64,000 nucleotides of DNA from Phaeobacter sp. 11ANDIMAR09 (lineage in GTDB: Bacteria; Pseudomonadota; Alphaproteobacteria; Rhodobacterales; Rhodobacteraceae), in NCBI RefSeq assembly GCF_001294455.1, contig NZ_LIKT01000022.1, positions 18,304-82,303 of the forward strand, read 5' to 3'. Below, one piece after another: positions 36,885 to 48,346 of this stretch. The translations under genes were made by a program, and so were the position numbers. Numbering within the stretch: the first letter of the stretch is position 1; each line of letters begins with the position of its first letter. The notes under the pieces are model-generated. The model was not told the DNA's origin. It ran no database searches and saw only the letters and a program-made list of their open reading frames with translations.

Positions 36885-36912
36885 AAACCCCCAATCGATT
36901 GATTGGGGGTTT
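36885..36912. terminator. Bidirectional terminator between chpT and proA
   Basis: AAACCCCCAATC and GATTGGGGGTTT form a perfect 12-bp stem with a GATT loop between convergent genes; T-runs flank it on either strand. Confidence 0.9.
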
Positions 36913-36935
36913 CCTTTATTTAAGGCTGCAAAAAA

Positions 36936-38201
36936 TCAGGACCTGACGGTTCCATTGCCACGCACCAGATATTTGAAACTGGTCAACTGCGCCGCCCCAA
37001 CCGGGCCGCGGGCATGCATCTTTCCTGTCGCGATGCCGATCTCAGCCCCCATGCCAAATTCGCCGCCATCGGCAAACTGGGTGGAGGCATTATGCATCAG
37101 GATGGCACTGTCGAGCTCGGAAAAAAACTGGCTCACAGCCGCCTCATCCTCGGTGATGATGCAATCGGTATGCTGAGAGTGGTATTTGCGGATATGTCCG
37201 ATCGCCGCCTCAATATCCGCAACCGGCTTTGCAGCAATCACGGCATCCAGGTATTCCTTGCCCCAATCCTCGTCCTGAGCCGGGATCATCCCGTCAGGAC
37301 CAGACAGGCCTTCTGCCGCATGAATTTCAACCCCAGCAGCGGCGAGGGCGGTCAAGACATCACGGCCAATGGTATCGACGATATCCCGGTGGATTAGCAG
37401 ACATTCCGCTGCGCCGCAGATGCCGGTGCGACGGGTTTTTGCGTTCAATACCACCTCTAGCGCCTTTTGTGGATCAGCGGCTTTGTCCAGATAGATATGC
37501 ACGATACCTTCCAGATGCGCAAAGACGGGTACCCGGGCTTCGCGCTGCACCAGCCCCACCAGCCCTTTGCCGCCGCGGGGAACGATAACATCGACGAAAC
37601 TGGTCATGGTCAGCAGTTCCTGCACCGCAGCGCGGTCGCGCGTCGGCACCAGTTGCACTGCCTCTTCGGGCAGGCCAGCACCACGCAGCCCCTCGGCCAG
37701 GCAGGCATGAATAGCCTGACTGGAATGGAAGCTCTCGGAGCCGCCCCGCAGGATCACGGCATTGCCGGATTTAAGACAGAGCGCGCCTGCATCCGCCGTC
37801 ACATTGGGGCGGCTTTCGTAGATCACCCCAATGACACCAAGAGGCGTTCGAACCCGTTGGATGTTCAGCCCTGAAGGCTGCTCCCAGTCCGCCAGAACCT
37901 CGCCCACGGGGTCGGGTTGCTCTGCCACAGCGCGCAGCCCGTCTATGATGCTTTGTATGCGGCTCTCATCCAGCATCAGCCGGTCCATCATGGCTGGGGA
38001 CAGGCCTTTGGAGGCACCATACTCCAGATCTTTGGCATTGGCTGCGATGATCTCAGCCCGGTGGGTCCAGACGGCCTCTGCAGCGCCAATCAGGGCGGCA
38101 TGTTTGCGCTCGGCACTGGCTGTGGCCAGAGTTTGTGCGGCCTGCTTTGCGCGAATGCCAAGCTCCTGCATCAGCGCAGGGATATTTTGAATGTCGTTCA
38201 T
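36936..38201 (-). CDS. proA: Gamma-glutamyl phosphate reductase
   Basis: NADPH-dependent reduction of glutamyl 5-phosphate to glutamate semialdehyde in proline synthesis. The 421-residue aldehyde-dehydrogenase-fold protein has the catalytic Cys in [36 protein letters not shown] and [13 protein letters not shown]. It lies 99 bases after proB in the same operon, and its product acts directly on the ProB product. Confidence 0.97.
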   Translation of the reverse strand: MNDIQNIPALMQELGIRAKQAAQTLATASAERKHAALIGAAEAVWTHRAEIIAANAKDLEYGASKGLSPAMMDRLMLDESRIQSIIDGLRAVAEQPDPVGEVLADWEQPSGLNIQRVRTPLGVIGVIYESRPNVTADAGALCLKSGNAVILRGGSESFHSSQAIHACLAEGLRGAGLPEEAVQLVPTRDRAAVQELLTMTSFVDVIVPRGGKGLVGLVQREARVPVFAHLEGIVHIYLDKAADPQKALEVVLNAKTRRTGICGAAECLLIHRDIVDTIGRDVLTALAAAGVEIHAAEGLSGPDGMIPAQDEDWGKEYLDAVIAAKPVADIEAAIGHIRKYHSQHTDCIITEDEAAVSQFFSELDSAILMHNASTQFADGGEFGMGAEIGIATGKMHARGPVGAAQLTSFKYLVRGNGTVRS

Positions 38202-38300
38202 CGGTCTCTTCTAAGCCTTTTCGGATTGAGGCTGGTGCCGTTCAATTGCCGCCAAGATAGAAGAGGCAGCCATCGGGTTTCCAGCCCCAAAGTAGAGGGG

Positions 38301-40438
<2,138 letters not shown>

Positions 40439-40555
40439 TTAGCTGCGCGGCACCCCGGTAAGGCGCTGCGCGGAAATACGATGGGATCAACGCGCCCCTT
40501 TAGGGTGCGTCACTGTGTTGAGATGTGCCTTACCTGAAAGCGCTGGCCGCGCCAA

Positions 40556-41092
40556 TCACAGTTTTCGGCTATAGGTCCAGGTGGGCACAGTTGCATTGCG
40601 ACTGACAGAAAAGCTTTCGGCATCGCCCAGGTAGTCAAATCCGCAATGGATCAGAACCCGCGCCGAGGCTGGATTGTCCTGAAAGACCGAGGCAAACATG
40701 GCCACATTGTTCAACGGATTGGCCTCGACCAGCGCCTTCACCGCCTCAGAGGCAAGACCAGTGTTCCAAAACAGTGGCGCGATCCAGAAACTCACTTCGG
40801 ACTGATCGCGGTCCATCTGCTTGAGGGCGATAATCCCCTTGAGCTCTTCGCCGCCGTCCGGCGTGCCGTCGATGGCCCAGATATCCTCTTCGCGGGTTTG
40901 AGATGTCGCACGGGCGACATAGGCCTCGACCGCACCGGGGGGCATTGGATGAGGAATGGCGGGGGTCATGCGCGCCACGCGTTCATCGCCAGTGTAATGA
41001 GCGATCAGGCCGCTATCGGATTCCCGCAATGGGCGCAGCACAAATCGGCTGGTTTCAATAACCTGCTGATCCTTCACATTATCCAAACTCAT
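40556..41092 (-). CDS. GNAT N-acetyltransferase (RimJ/RimL type)
   Basis: 178-residue acetyltransferase_3-type protein. It opens with IETSRFVLRPLRESDSGLIA and carries the acetyl-CoA region FWNTGLASEAVKALVE and the C-terminal NPASARVLIHCGFDYLG. RimJ/RimL relatives acetylate N-terminal residues of ribosomal proteins, and the location between rpmA and obgE is suggestive, but the substrate is not known. The ATG at 41092 has GGAGCAGAG upstream; a longer frame to 41143 has no support. Confidence 0.85.
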   Translation of the reverse strand: MSLDNVKDQQVIETSRFVLRPLRESDSGLIAHYTGDERVARMTPAIPHPMPPGAVEAYVARATSQTREEDIWAIDGTPDGGEELKGIIALKQMDRDQSEVSFWIAPLFWNTGLASEAVKALVEANPLNNVAMFASVFQDNPASARVLIHCGFDYLGDAESFSVSRNATVPTWTYSRKL

Positions 41093-41289
41093 ATCTCTGC
41101 TCCTTTTCGCAAAGAAATCGGAAACGCAGCTGCCCTTGACCAAATATAAGAAGCAGATCTGCGGATTCCAGAGCCCCCTAATTCACGGGTCTGCGACGCC
41201 GGAGTATGAACCTCCAAATCCCAAACCTGCGAGGGCCAGCCTCTTTCCAGGAGGCCAAAACAAAAACCAAAGCGCGGTATGCGCCAAAT

Positions 41290-41320
41290 AAAAAAGGGGA
41301 CCGGCTGTTGCCGATCCCCT
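41290..41320 (-). terminator. Terminator of rplU-rpmA
   Basis: Minus-strand GGGGATCGGC-AACA-GCCGGTCCCC followed by TTTTTT, 28 bases after the rpmA stop. It separates the ribosomal pair from the GNAT-obgE-proBA unit. Confidence 0.9.
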
Positions 41321-41347
41321 CATTGTTCAAAACCTTGTGGGTTCGGT

Positions 41348-41617
41348 TTACTCAGCGGCCTCCGCCACTGGGAGAACCGATACAAAGGTGCGGCCCTTGA
41401 GGCCTTTGTGGAAGGTGACAGCACCGTCAGTCACAGCATAGATCGTGTGATCTTTGCCCAGACCTACGCCTTCGCCCGGCCAAAACTTGGTGCCGCGCTG
41501 ACGAATGATGATGTTGCCCGAGATGGCCGCTTGGCCACCATAGAGTTTCACACCGAGGCGGCGACCCGCTGAGTCGCGGCCGTTACGGGAGGAACCACCA
41601 GCTTTTTTATGTGCCAT
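41348..41617 (-). CDS. rpmA: 50S ribosomal protein L27
   Basis: 89-residue L27 starting directly with [20 protein letters not shown], so no N-terminal cleavage peptide as in Firmicutes. [20 protein letters not shown] and [20 protein letters not shown] are invariant-type L27 sequence. Its N-terminus reaches the peptidyl transferase centre. It starts 11 bases after rplU. Confidence 0.98.
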   Translation of the reverse strand: MAHKKAGGSSRNGRDSAGRRLGVKLYGGQAAISGNIIIRQRGTKFWPGEGVGLGKDHTIYAVTDGAVTFHKGLKGRTFVSVLPVAEAAE

Positions 41618-41628
41618 TCTGTCTCTCC

Positions 41629-42183
41629 TTAGCCTTTAGCCAGATCTTTGGCCTGTGCAACCCACTCGGGTTTCACTTTGACCGCGTCAATACCAGCAAT
41701 GTCGTCTTCGGACAAGGCTGCGATCTGGGCAAAGCTGGTCAGACCGGCTTCGTTCAGCTTTTTGGCGGCGGCAGGGCCTACACCGGTCAGCTGAGTCAGA
41801 TCGTCGCCAGCAGCGGCTTTAGCAGCAGGAGCGGCTTTGGCAGCGGCTTTTGGGGCAGCTTTGGTTGCACCCGAGGCAAGGATCTCGGTGATCTTGATCA
41901 GGGTCAGTTTCTGACGGTGACCTTTGGTGCGCTTGGAAGAGTGCTTACGACGACGCTTCACAAAGTGAATGAGCTTTTCGCCTTTGATCTGGTCGATCAC
42001 TTCTGCCTTAACAGCAGCGCCATCAACCAGGGGAGCACCAACCACGGGAGCGTCGCCACCGAGCATCAGAACTTCGTCGAACTGGATTGTTTCGCCAGCA
42101 TCAGCAGCCAATTTTTCAACACGGAGGATATCACCCGCCTGAACTTTGTACTGCTTGCCGCCAGTCTTGAGGACCGCAAACAT
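41629..42183 (-). CDS. rplU: 50S ribosomal protein L21 with C-terminal helix-hairpin-helix extension
   Basis: 184 residues, about 80 longer than E. coli L21. Residues 1-104 are L21 ([38 protein letters not shown]). An Ala/Lys-rich linker (about 107-124) leads to a helix-hairpin-helix-type domain ([20 protein letters not shown] and a following helix), the fold often used to bind nucleic acid. Such tails occur in other alphaproteobacterial L21 proteins. Function of the tail is unknown; it may contact rRNA or help assembly. Confidence 0.95.
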   Translation of the reverse strand: MFAVLKTGGKQYKVQAGDILRVEKLAADAGETIQFDEVLMLGGDAPVVGAPLVDGAAVKAEVIDQIKGEKLIHFVKRRRKHSSKRTKGHRQKLTLIKITEILASGATKAAPKAAAKAAPAAKAAAGDDLTQLTGVGPAAAKKLNEAGLTSFAQIAALSEDDIAGIDAVKVKPEWVAQAKDLAKG

Positions 42184-42331
42184 CTGCGTATTTCCTTTTT
42201 CAACCGCGTCCTTTGGTCCCCTACAGGGCGTTTTGATCAGGTTTCAAACCCCGACCACCTCGAACAGCGCGCCCTGCAAAGGGCGTATTACAAAATGAGC
42301 CCGGCACAGAGAATCCGGGCCGGGATGGCGC

Positions 42332-42360
42332 ATTTGCCCGAAGGCGGCGTAATCTGTCAA
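42332..42360 (-). promoter_or_regulatory. Candidate promoter of rplU-rpmA
   Basis: Minus-strand TTGACA (42355-42360), a 17-base spacer and a weak -10 GCAAAT (42332-42337), giving a leader of about 140 bases before rplU. Confidence 0.45.
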
Positions 42361-42437
42361 GCTATCTTTGCGCCCCAACCGCGAATTGCCCCAAAAAGTA
42401 CTAGGGACGGTAGGGCCACGACCATCTGAGGCAGAGA

Positions 42438-43289
42438 TCAGAGTTCCTCGCCCTGCCCCAGTTCCTTCATACGATAGGCAAGCGCCTCAAACCGATTGGC
42501 GGTGATCTCGAATTGCACCGCATTCAACAGCTCGTAGACCTCCTGCATCAACGGCGTCTCCAGCGCTTCGACATAGGCCTCGATTTCCGCCTCGCTGAAC
42601 CCCTGGTAGGTATAGGCCGAGGCCGCAAGATTGGAGGCCCGCAGCGCCATGCGCATTTCGCCCTCCTGATCCCGTTGCAGCGCCCGCAGCCCATCTGCGT
42701 CAAGCTGCAGCTCAATTACACCGGCCGCACTGGCGGCCATCAAGAAGCGAAACTGGATTTGCTGAATGAAGCGCAGGCCAGAACCGGCTGCATCAATTGC
42801 CTGTCCCATTCTGTGATACAGCGCGACACGATTGCTGTCAGCCTTTACCAGATCTGCAATGATCCGCTGGCCAGCCGCCTGTTTGGTGTCATCCTCTTCC
42901 ACCAGATGCGAGGCATTTTCGGCCATAACCAGGCGTTGCCCCAGGTCGCTGGCATAAAAGGCGGCGGCGTGGCTCAGAGCGTCCTCTTCCAGCGTTTCAG
43001 TCAGGATATCCAGCGCCAGTTCGCGCATTTTGGTGCGATCAAACACCGATTGCGACAGCCGCGTCCACTCCGAGCCAAAATCTCCGGCCGAAAGCCCCAA
43101 CATATTTGGCGCATCACTGGCAGAGAGCGCGATACTATCCAGGGCCACGTCAAACCCTGTGACCTCAAGAAAAGCCTGGACTTTGCCACGTTCAGCGGCC
43201 TGGGCTGAGCCAGCCGACAATAATGCCAGACAGGCGCAAGAAAAGACAAAGCGAGCCAGATGGAACATGTGAAGTGATATGTGTCTCAT
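42438..43289 (-). CDS. Exported DUF2059 domain protein
   Basis: About 283 residues with an N-terminal signal peptide (FVFSCACLALLSAGSAQA-AERG). The mature part is helical, with two DUF2059-like segments: one around ALSHAAAFYASDLGQRLVMA and one near the C-terminus around YQGFSEAEIEAYVEALETPL. DUF2059 has no assigned function; members are periplasmic or secreted. The start is uncertain between 43289 and an internal ATG at 43268; both keep the signal peptide. The gene is monocistronic, between tRNA-Ser and the rplU promoter. Confidence 0.78.
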   Translation of the reverse strand: MRHISLHMFHLARFVFSCACLALLSAGSAQAAERGKVQAFLEVTGFDVALDSIALSASDAPNMLGLSAGDFGSEWTRLSQSVFDRTKMRELALDILTETLEEDALSHAAAFYASDLGQRLVMAENASHLVEEDDTKQAAGQRIIADLVKADSNRVALYHRMGQAIDAAGSGLRFIQQIQFRFLMAASAAGVIELQLDADGLRALQRDQEGEMRMALRASNLAASAYTYQGFSEAEIEAYVEALETPLMQEVYELLNAVQFEITANRFEALAYRMKELGQGEEL

Positions 43290-43411
43290 ACCCAAAATCT
43301 AGGCGAAAATTACGGCCAAACAATGAAAAAATGCCTTTCTCAAAAGAAGTTCAAAAACCCTCTTGCGCTGCGGAGCGTTCCCCCTTAAACGCTCCTCCAC
43401 CAGACCCCCGC

Positions 43412-43501
43412 GGAGAGGTGCCGGAGTGGTCGAACGGGGCGGTCTCGAAAACCGTTGTCCCTTCACGGGGACCCAGGGTTCGAATCCCTGTCTCTCCGCC
43501 A
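43412..43501 (+). tRNA. tRNA-Ser(CGA)
   Basis: A 90-base class II tRNA. The acceptor stem GGAGAGG pairs with TCTCTCC, discriminator G and encoded CCA at 43499-43501. The anticodon arm GCGGT-CTCGAAA-ACCGT gives anticodon CGA, reading UCG. A long variable arm (GTCCCTTCACGGGGAC) and the T arm CAGGG-TTCGAAT-CCCTG are present. Confidence 0.96.
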
Positions 43502-43611
43502 TTCACTTGCAGTAGCAATCGTTTTGGATCTTTGATGCTCAACGGACCACGGCCCTAGGTCTTGGCAACCGCCCGCCGTCCAGGACCGCTTTTGCTTGCT
43601 GCCCCCATCCC

Positions 43612-44559
43612 CTATGGGCCCTTTTGCGGATAATGCCCGTTGGAGCAACAGACCAGGGCTTTCGCTTCAATCTCATTGAAGCCCTCCGCCAGAAAATCTA
43701 TCAAAATCCGCAGCCGACGCGGCACTAGGGCGGCCTCTGGTCGGAGCGCAACAATCTCGCCCCCGGCCTCTGCCTCAAGATGCCCCGTGAGCACCGGCGT
43801 CAGCGTCTCCTTATTCAGGTCATCTGCGACGAGAAACTCGGGCAACCAGGCAATACCCTGCCCGGCACGACAGGCGGCATGCAGCGCATCAAGACTGTTG
43901 CAAGAAAAACCAGCCCCAAGCCGGGTCGGGCGGCTGCCCAGTCCCGGCCTCACTCCCCAGTCAGAGAGCTGCCTTTCCTGCCCCAGCCGCAAGCATCTGT
44001 GTGAGCTGAGGTCTTCAGGCTGTTGAGGAGCCCCCCGTTGGTTGAGATAAGCTGGCGCAGCGCAGAGCAGGCGTCTGTTGCCCATCAATTTGCGCGCCAC
44101 AAGGCTGGAGTCGGGCAAAACTCCACTGCGGACCCCCAGATCAAAGCCCTTTCCAACCAGATCGATGACCTTGTCCGTCAGCAGCAAGTCGATCTCGACC
44201 TCTGGGTGTCGTTCCATGAAGGCCAGAACCAAGGGCACGACATGGAGCCGACCAAGCGCTGCCGAGCTGGTCAGTCTGATCGTGCCACGCAGGGTACCCG
44301 CATCCTCAGCAATGCCTTCTTCCAATGCGTTCAGGCGGGACAATAACTCCCGAGCCCCCTCCACATATCGCTGCCCGGCCTCGGTCAAAGCCATGCGCCG
44401 GGTCGACCGAACCAATAGCGACACGCGCAGCCGCTCCTCCAACTGAAACACCCGCTTGCCAACTGCAGATGGCGTGTATCCCAAGACCCTGCCAGCAGCC
44501 GAGAAACTGCCGTGATCAACCACGGCCAGGAGGATTTCTAATTCTGATCTTTGCGACAT
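43612..44559 (-). CDS. LysR-family regulator divergent from an old yellow enzyme
   Basis: 315-residue LysR regulator. The HTH spans about residues 5-60 (LEILLAVVDHGSFSAAGRVL, YTPSAVGKRVFQLEERL), and the effector domain begins GTLRLTS-like (RGTIRLTSSAALGRLHVVPL). It belongs to the common CrgA/AaeR-like subgroup. It is divergent from the NADH:flavin oxidoreductase gene, and the 100-base gap has a 22-base direct repeat that is a plausible operator. The effector is unknown; electrophilic enals or quinones are possible given the target. Confidence 0.87.
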   Translation of the reverse strand: MSQRSELEILLAVVDHGSFSAAGRVLGYTPSAVGKRVFQLEERLRVSLLVRSTRRMALTEAGQRYVEGARELLSRLNALEEGIAEDAGTLRGTIRLTSSAALGRLHVVPLVLAFMERHPEVEIDLLLTDKVIDLVGKGFDLGVRSGVLPDSSLVARKLMGNRRLLCAAPAYLNQRGAPQQPEDLSSHRCLRLGQERQLSDWGVRPGLGSRPTRLGAGFSCNSLDALHAACRAGQGIAWLPEFLVADDLNKETLTPVLTGHLEAEAGGEIVALRPEAALVPRRLRILIDFLAEGFNEIEAKALVCCSNGHYPQKGP

Positions 44560-44603
44560 CTGATCCCAATACTATTAAATCCTGATCCCAAACACAGTAT
44601 TTT
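44560..44603. promoter_or_regulatory. 22-base direct repeat in the LysR/OYE gap
   Basis: CTGATCCCAA begins at 44560 and again at 44582, and the following bases are also similar (TACTATTAAAT and ACACAGTATTT), giving two helical turns between copies. This suits side-by-side binding of a LysR tetramer. Confidence 0.45.
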
Positions 44604-44660
44604 CAAATCAGTTAATCCAAAGTATCTCAGATATAGATCAATTCCCCAAGGAGAACTGCC

Positions 44661-45884
44661 TTGCACCGCGCCACAAATGCCAAACTTTTTTCACCCATGA
44701 CACTGCCCAACGGCCAGGTGTTGAAGAACCGGATCATCAAATCGGCCATGTCAGATTCACTGGCGGATGGTACAGGCAACCCGACCCCGACACAGATCCG
44801 CCTCTATGAACGTTGGGCCCAAGGGGGGCTGGCGGCGTCAATCGTGGGGGAGGTGCAGGGCGATCCGTTTTATCCTGAAAAACCGGGGAACCTGGTACTA
44901 GACGCGGGTGCAGATTTTCCAGCCTTCCGAGAGCTCGCACGGCGCGGATCCTGCGGCGGCGCCCACCTCTGGCTGCAGCTAGGTCATGCCGGCGCCCTGT
45001 CCCACCTCCCGATCAGCCAGCCAAAGGGGCCAAGCCGCATAGACTTCCCGGATTTTCAAAGCGAGGCCATGACGCCTGCCGAGATATGCGCTGTTCCCCA
45101 GGGCTTTGCCGATACCGCCCGACGCGCGGCAGAATTGGGGTTCGGGGGCGTCCAGATCCATGCGGCGCATGGGTTCTTACTGAGCCAGTTCCTTTCCCCC
45201 CTCTTTAACCGTCGCACCGATATCTATGGCGGCTCGATCCAGGCGCGGATGCGCCTGCTGGTTGAAACAGTTGAGGCCGTACGCGCCGCTGTCCCCGCCG
45301 GATTTGTAGTTTCGGTTAAACTCAATGCAAGCGACCAACTCGACGGAGGGCTAACCGAGACAGAGGCACTACAGGTGGTTGCAGGGCTCGACGGCAAAGG
45401 CGTGGATCTACTCGACATCAGCGGCGGAACCTATTTCCCCGGCGCGCCATCTAGCTCAGAACGCGCGAGCAAGGGCCCGTATTTCCTCGATTTTGCCCAC
45501 TCCGCCCGCGCAGTGACCTCAACCCCTCTGATGGTCACGGGCGGGTTTAAACACCTGGAGGAAGCAGCAGCAGCGATAAATTCTGGCGATGTGGATGCCG
45601 TCGGGCTGGCGCGCAGCTTGGTCCTGGATCCGGCCCTGCCTGCAACATGGCTGGGAAATGGGAGTGACCCCGTTTTCCCCCGCTTTTCCAGCCTGCCGCC
45701 CGGCGGCATGACAGCATGGTTTACCCTGCGCATGACCGACCTAGGAGAGGATCAGGACGGCCTGCAAGATCGGAGTCTGACGGATGCAATTGCCCAATAT
45801 GAAGCGCGCGACGAGCACCGTTCAACACTTTGGAAGGAGTGGTTTTCACAAGTAAGGAAAGGGGATGGCACCCAGAGTGGCTAA
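44661..45884 (+). CDS. NADH:flavin oxidoreductase (old yellow enzyme family)
   Basis: 407-residue FMN TIM-barrel protein. It starts with LFSPMTLPNGQVLKNRIIKS, has the substrate-binding pair in QIHAAHGFLLSQFLSPLFNR and RTDIYGGSIQARMRLL, and GGFKHLEEAAAAI near the phosphate site. Such enzymes reduce activated C=C bonds or demethylate small molecules. TTG at 44661 is chosen because AAGGAG lies seven bases upstream and the conserved LFSP segment would be lost with the ATG at 44697. The divergent LysR gene probably controls it. Confidence 0.85.
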   Translation: MHRATNAKLFSPMTLPNGQVLKNRIIKSAMSDSLADGTGNPTPTQIRLYERWAQGGLAASIVGEVQGDPFYPEKPGNLVLDAGADFPAFRELARRGSCGGAHLWLQLGHAGALSHLPISQPKGPSRIDFPDFQSEAMTPAEICAVPQGFADTARRAAELGFGGVQIHAAHGFLLSQFLSPLFNRRTDIYGGSIQARMRLLVETVEAVRAAVPAGFVVSVKLNASDQLDGGLTETEALQVVAGLDGKGVDLLDISGGTYFPGAPSSSERASKGPYFLDFAHSARAVTSTPLMVTGGFKHLEEAAAAINSGDVDAVGLARSLVLDPALPATWLGNGSDPVFPRFSSLPPGGMTAWFTLRMTDLGEDQDGLQDRSLTDAIAQYEARDEHRSTLWKEWFSQVRKGDGTQSG

Positions 45885-46271
45885 ATTGAATTTAAAGGGG
45901 GGACCGCAAAAGCTGTTTCTTCCCTGCAGTGCACCAATGCTTTCACGCTAGGTGGAATTTCTAACGATGCGCCATGACCGTTTTTTCGATGAACAGCCGC
46001 CGGACACAGTCGACCCGGTCAAGCCAACGGGCGTGAATGGGCGCGCGCAGATCTTGGTCGGGCTGTTCGACCTCTTCGCCATCCTCGCCCCCAACGGATA
46101 TGGTTCCGCCAGCCTTGTTTCAGATAGGACCAGGCGTGAGGGCGTTTTTAGACAGGAAGTTGGTAAAACAAACCCTGTTCTTAAACCCTTGCTCTGCGCC
46201 CCGCCCCGCCCCCCCCCTCTAGGCCAGCTTTGCTGCGGCTGCTCCGTTAGCTTCAGGATCCCCCGCGCCAC
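45885..46271. other. Non-coding gap with a possible gene remnant
   Basis: About 390 bases without a supported gene. On the minus strand at about 45960-46125 one frame has protein-like sequence (PIHARWLDRVDCVRRLFIEK) but no start codon and a stop just upstream, so it may be a decayed gene end. A C9 run lies at 46209-46217. Confidence 0.35.
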
Positions 46272-46299
46272 AAAAAAGGCCGGGTTTCCCCGGCCTTTC
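46272..46299 (-). terminator. Terminator of the methyltransferase operon
   Basis: Minus-strand GGCCGGG-GAAA-CCCGGCC followed by TTTTTTG, 27 bases after the methyltransferase stop. Confidence 0.92.
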
Positions 46300-46325
46300 C
46301 TAAAACAAGTTGGCTGCAGGTGCCT

Positions 46326-47384
46326 TTAACCCCGACGGCGACGTCCGCCGCGACCACCCCGGCCCCGTCCCTCTTCGCCTTCTTTGGCGGGGGCTTTGTT
46401 GAATTTGATCCATTCGCCACCGTGCGGATCATTGTTGGTGAGGAAGTTGGCAGCACGGATGGCTTCCATTTCCTTGCCCGCCCGCGGTTTCATCGAGCCA
46501 AGGCCAAACATGGTGACAAAGGTTTCGTCATCCATGCCTTCGGGCAGAATGATGCCAGAGGCCGCAACCTCTTCCTTCTTGGCGGCCAGCGCCTTTTGTG
46601 TCACGGGCAGACCAACCGGGTTCATGATCGCAGAGGTCATGCCGGCGCCCATGGCCATCGGCAGGAAGGCATTGTTGATGCCGTGGCGGTTGGGTAGGCC
46701 AAAAGAGATGTTTGACGCGCCACAGGTGGTGTTTACGCCCAGCTCTTCACGCAGACGGCGCACCAGAGCAAAGACCTGCAGGCCAGCTGTTCCCATGGCA
46801 CCTACGGGCATCACCAGCGGGTCAACCACGATGTCATGCGCTGGAATGCCAAAGTCAGCCGCGCGCTGGACGATCTTTTTCGCCACTTCAAAACGCACAT
46901 CGGGATCTTCGGAAATCCCGGTGTCGTCGTTGGAGATCGCAACAACCGGCACGTTGTATTTTTTGACCAGCGGCAGGATCTCTTCCAGGCGCTCTTCTTC
47001 GCCAGTAACAGAGTTCAGCAGCGGACGGCCTTCGCAGACTTCCAGACCGGCCTCAAGCGCGCCAGGCACAGAGGAATCGATGCACAAAGGCACATCAACA
47101 AGCCCCTGAACCAGCTCAACAATCTTCCGCATCAAGGGCGGCTCGGTCTCGTTGGGGTTGGGGTTGGAGTTGTAGACAACACCGGCGTTGATATCGAGCA
47201 CAGTTGCGCCCGCCAGAACCTGGGCCACCGCGTCTTTTTCAACGGTGGAAAAATCACCGGCTTCCAGCTCCGCTGCGAGTTTTTTACGGCCGGTGGGATT
47301 GATCCGTTCGCCAATAACACAGAATGGCTCATCAAAGCCCATAACAGCGGTTTTTGTTTTAGATTCTATAACCGTACGGGTCAT
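46326..47384 (-). CDS. Methyltetrahydrofolate:corrinoid methyltransferase (pterin-binding), RG-rich tail
   Basis: 352-residue pterin-binding TIM barrel of the MeTr/MtgA/AcsE type. VIGERINPTGRKKL, TVLDINAGVV, PLCIDSS, LLNSVTGEEER and CGASNISFGLPNRHGINNAF match the family; the same module is the folate domain of MetH. As a free subunit it passes the methyl group between methyl-THF and a corrinoid protein. Methionine synthase is known to be split into separate polypeptides in roseobacters, and this may be that subunit; glycine-betaine-type demethylation is the alternative. The C-terminus carries an unusual basic tail, GRGRGGRGGRRRRG. Confidence 0.85.
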   Translation of the reverse strand: MTRTVIESKTKTAVMGFDEPFCVIGERINPTGRKKLAAELEAGDFSTVEKDAVAQVLAGATVLDINAGVVYNSNPNPNETEPPLMRKIVELVQGLVDVPLCIDSSVPGALEAGLEVCEGRPLLNSVTGEEERLEEILPLVKKYNVPVVAISNDDTGISEDPDVRFEVAKKIVQRAADFGIPAHDIVVDPLVMPVGAMGTAGLQVFALVRRLREELGVNTTCGASNISFGLPNRHGINNAFLPMAMGAGMTSAIMNPVGLPVTQKALAAKKEEVAASGIILPEGMDDETFVTMFGLGSMKPRAGKEMEAIRAANFLTNNDPHGGEWIKFNKAPAKEGEEGRGRGGRGGRRRRG

Positions 47385-47387
47385 TGT

Positions 47388-48320
47388 TTATCCTTGCGGG
47401 TTGACGGGCTGCGCGGATGCGCCGCCGTTGTTGATGGCCCAGGTGGCGTTGGTCTTGATGCCACCCAGCGGGAAGAAATGCACCTTGGTGATGTTAAAGT
47501 CCGGGTTTGCCGCCTTGTGCGCCGCCAGATCCGCCAGAACTTCGCCGGGTTCATGTGGCAACAGCAGTTTGGTCACATCCTTGGCGCGCTTTTGCAGCAC
47601 TTTCAGGGAGGGACCAACACCACAGGCAATGGCAAATTTGATCATGGTCTGCAGCTTCGCCGGACCTGCGATGCCGATGTGGACAGGCAGGTTCATGCCG
47701 CGTTCGCTCAGCTCGTTGACCCAGTCAATAACGGGCTGCGCTTCAAAGCAGAACTGGGTGGCCAGAGCCATTTCGGCATCAGTGCGCTTGGAGAATTCCT
47801 GTTTCCAGTCCAGCGCGGCATAGGTGTTCGCGCGGCCGCCAGTTGGATCGATGTCGAGGTTAGGCTCTGGATGGCCCGCAACGTTTAGGTTGGTAAATCC
47901 TGCCTTGTCGAACAGGCCGGTTTCCAACAGCTGCATCGAGGAGTGGAAATCGCCTTTGGGCTCGGCAACGCCACCGGCCAGCAACAGCGCTTGTTTGACG
48001 CCGGCTTCGCCCTGGTAGCGGGCAATCCAATCGCCCAATGTGGCCTCGTCCTTGATAATGCGCGCTGGGAAATGCGGCATGACATCAAAGCCTTCATCGG
48101 CAATGCGTTTGGCGGTCGAAACCATGTCTTCGATCGGGGTGCCATCGATATGGGCGATATAAACGCGGGTACCAGCGGGCAGCAGCGCGCGGAAGTCATC
48201 GACTTTGGCCGCGGTACGCGGCATCACTTCGATGGAATAGCCCTTCAGAAAGGCCTCCATTTCAGGAGTGACGGGCTGATCCGCGCCAGAGTCGCGTTTT
48301 TTAAAGTTCAACAAAGCCAT
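47388..48320 (-). CDS. Methylenetetrahydrofolate reductase-like protein
   Basis: 310-residue MetF-family TIM barrel, divergent from E. coli MetF: the usual N-terminal SFEFFPP reads YSIEVMPRTAAKV. Later FDVMPHFPARIIKD, ALLLAGGVAEPKGDF and NLNVAGHPEPN correspond to folate/FAD regions. It should interconvert methylene-THF and methyl-THF, the substrate of the neighbouring methyltransferase, which starts three bases downstream. ATG 48320 has GGAGG five bases upstream; a longer frame to 48356 is less likely. Confidence 0.85.
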   Translation of the reverse strand: MALLNFKKRDSGADQPVTPEMEAFLKGYSIEVMPRTAAKVDDFRALLPAGTRVYIAHIDGTPIEDMVSTAKRIADEGFDVMPHFPARIIKDEATLGDWIARYQGEAGVKQALLLAGGVAEPKGDFHSSMQLLETGLFDKAGFTNLNVAGHPEPNLDIDPTGGRANTYAALDWKQEFSKRTDAEMALATQFCFEAQPVIDWVNELSERGMNLPVHIGIAGPAKLQTMIKFAIACGVGPSLKVLQKRAKDVTKLLLPHEPGEVLADLAAHKAANPDFNITKVHFFPLGGIKTNATWAINNGGASAQPVNPQG

Positions 48321-48346
48321 CACGGCCTCCCATAGTGGTGTCAGGC

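Noticed and set aside
43412..43501. tRNA-Ser as an island attachment site
   Set aside because: No integrase, no repeat of the tRNA 3' end and no change in base composition nearby.
45952..46329. Open frames on both strands between OYE and the methyltransferase gene
   Set aside because: They run through a C9 tract and a terminator, have no ribosome site and low-complexity ends; at most a gene remnant.
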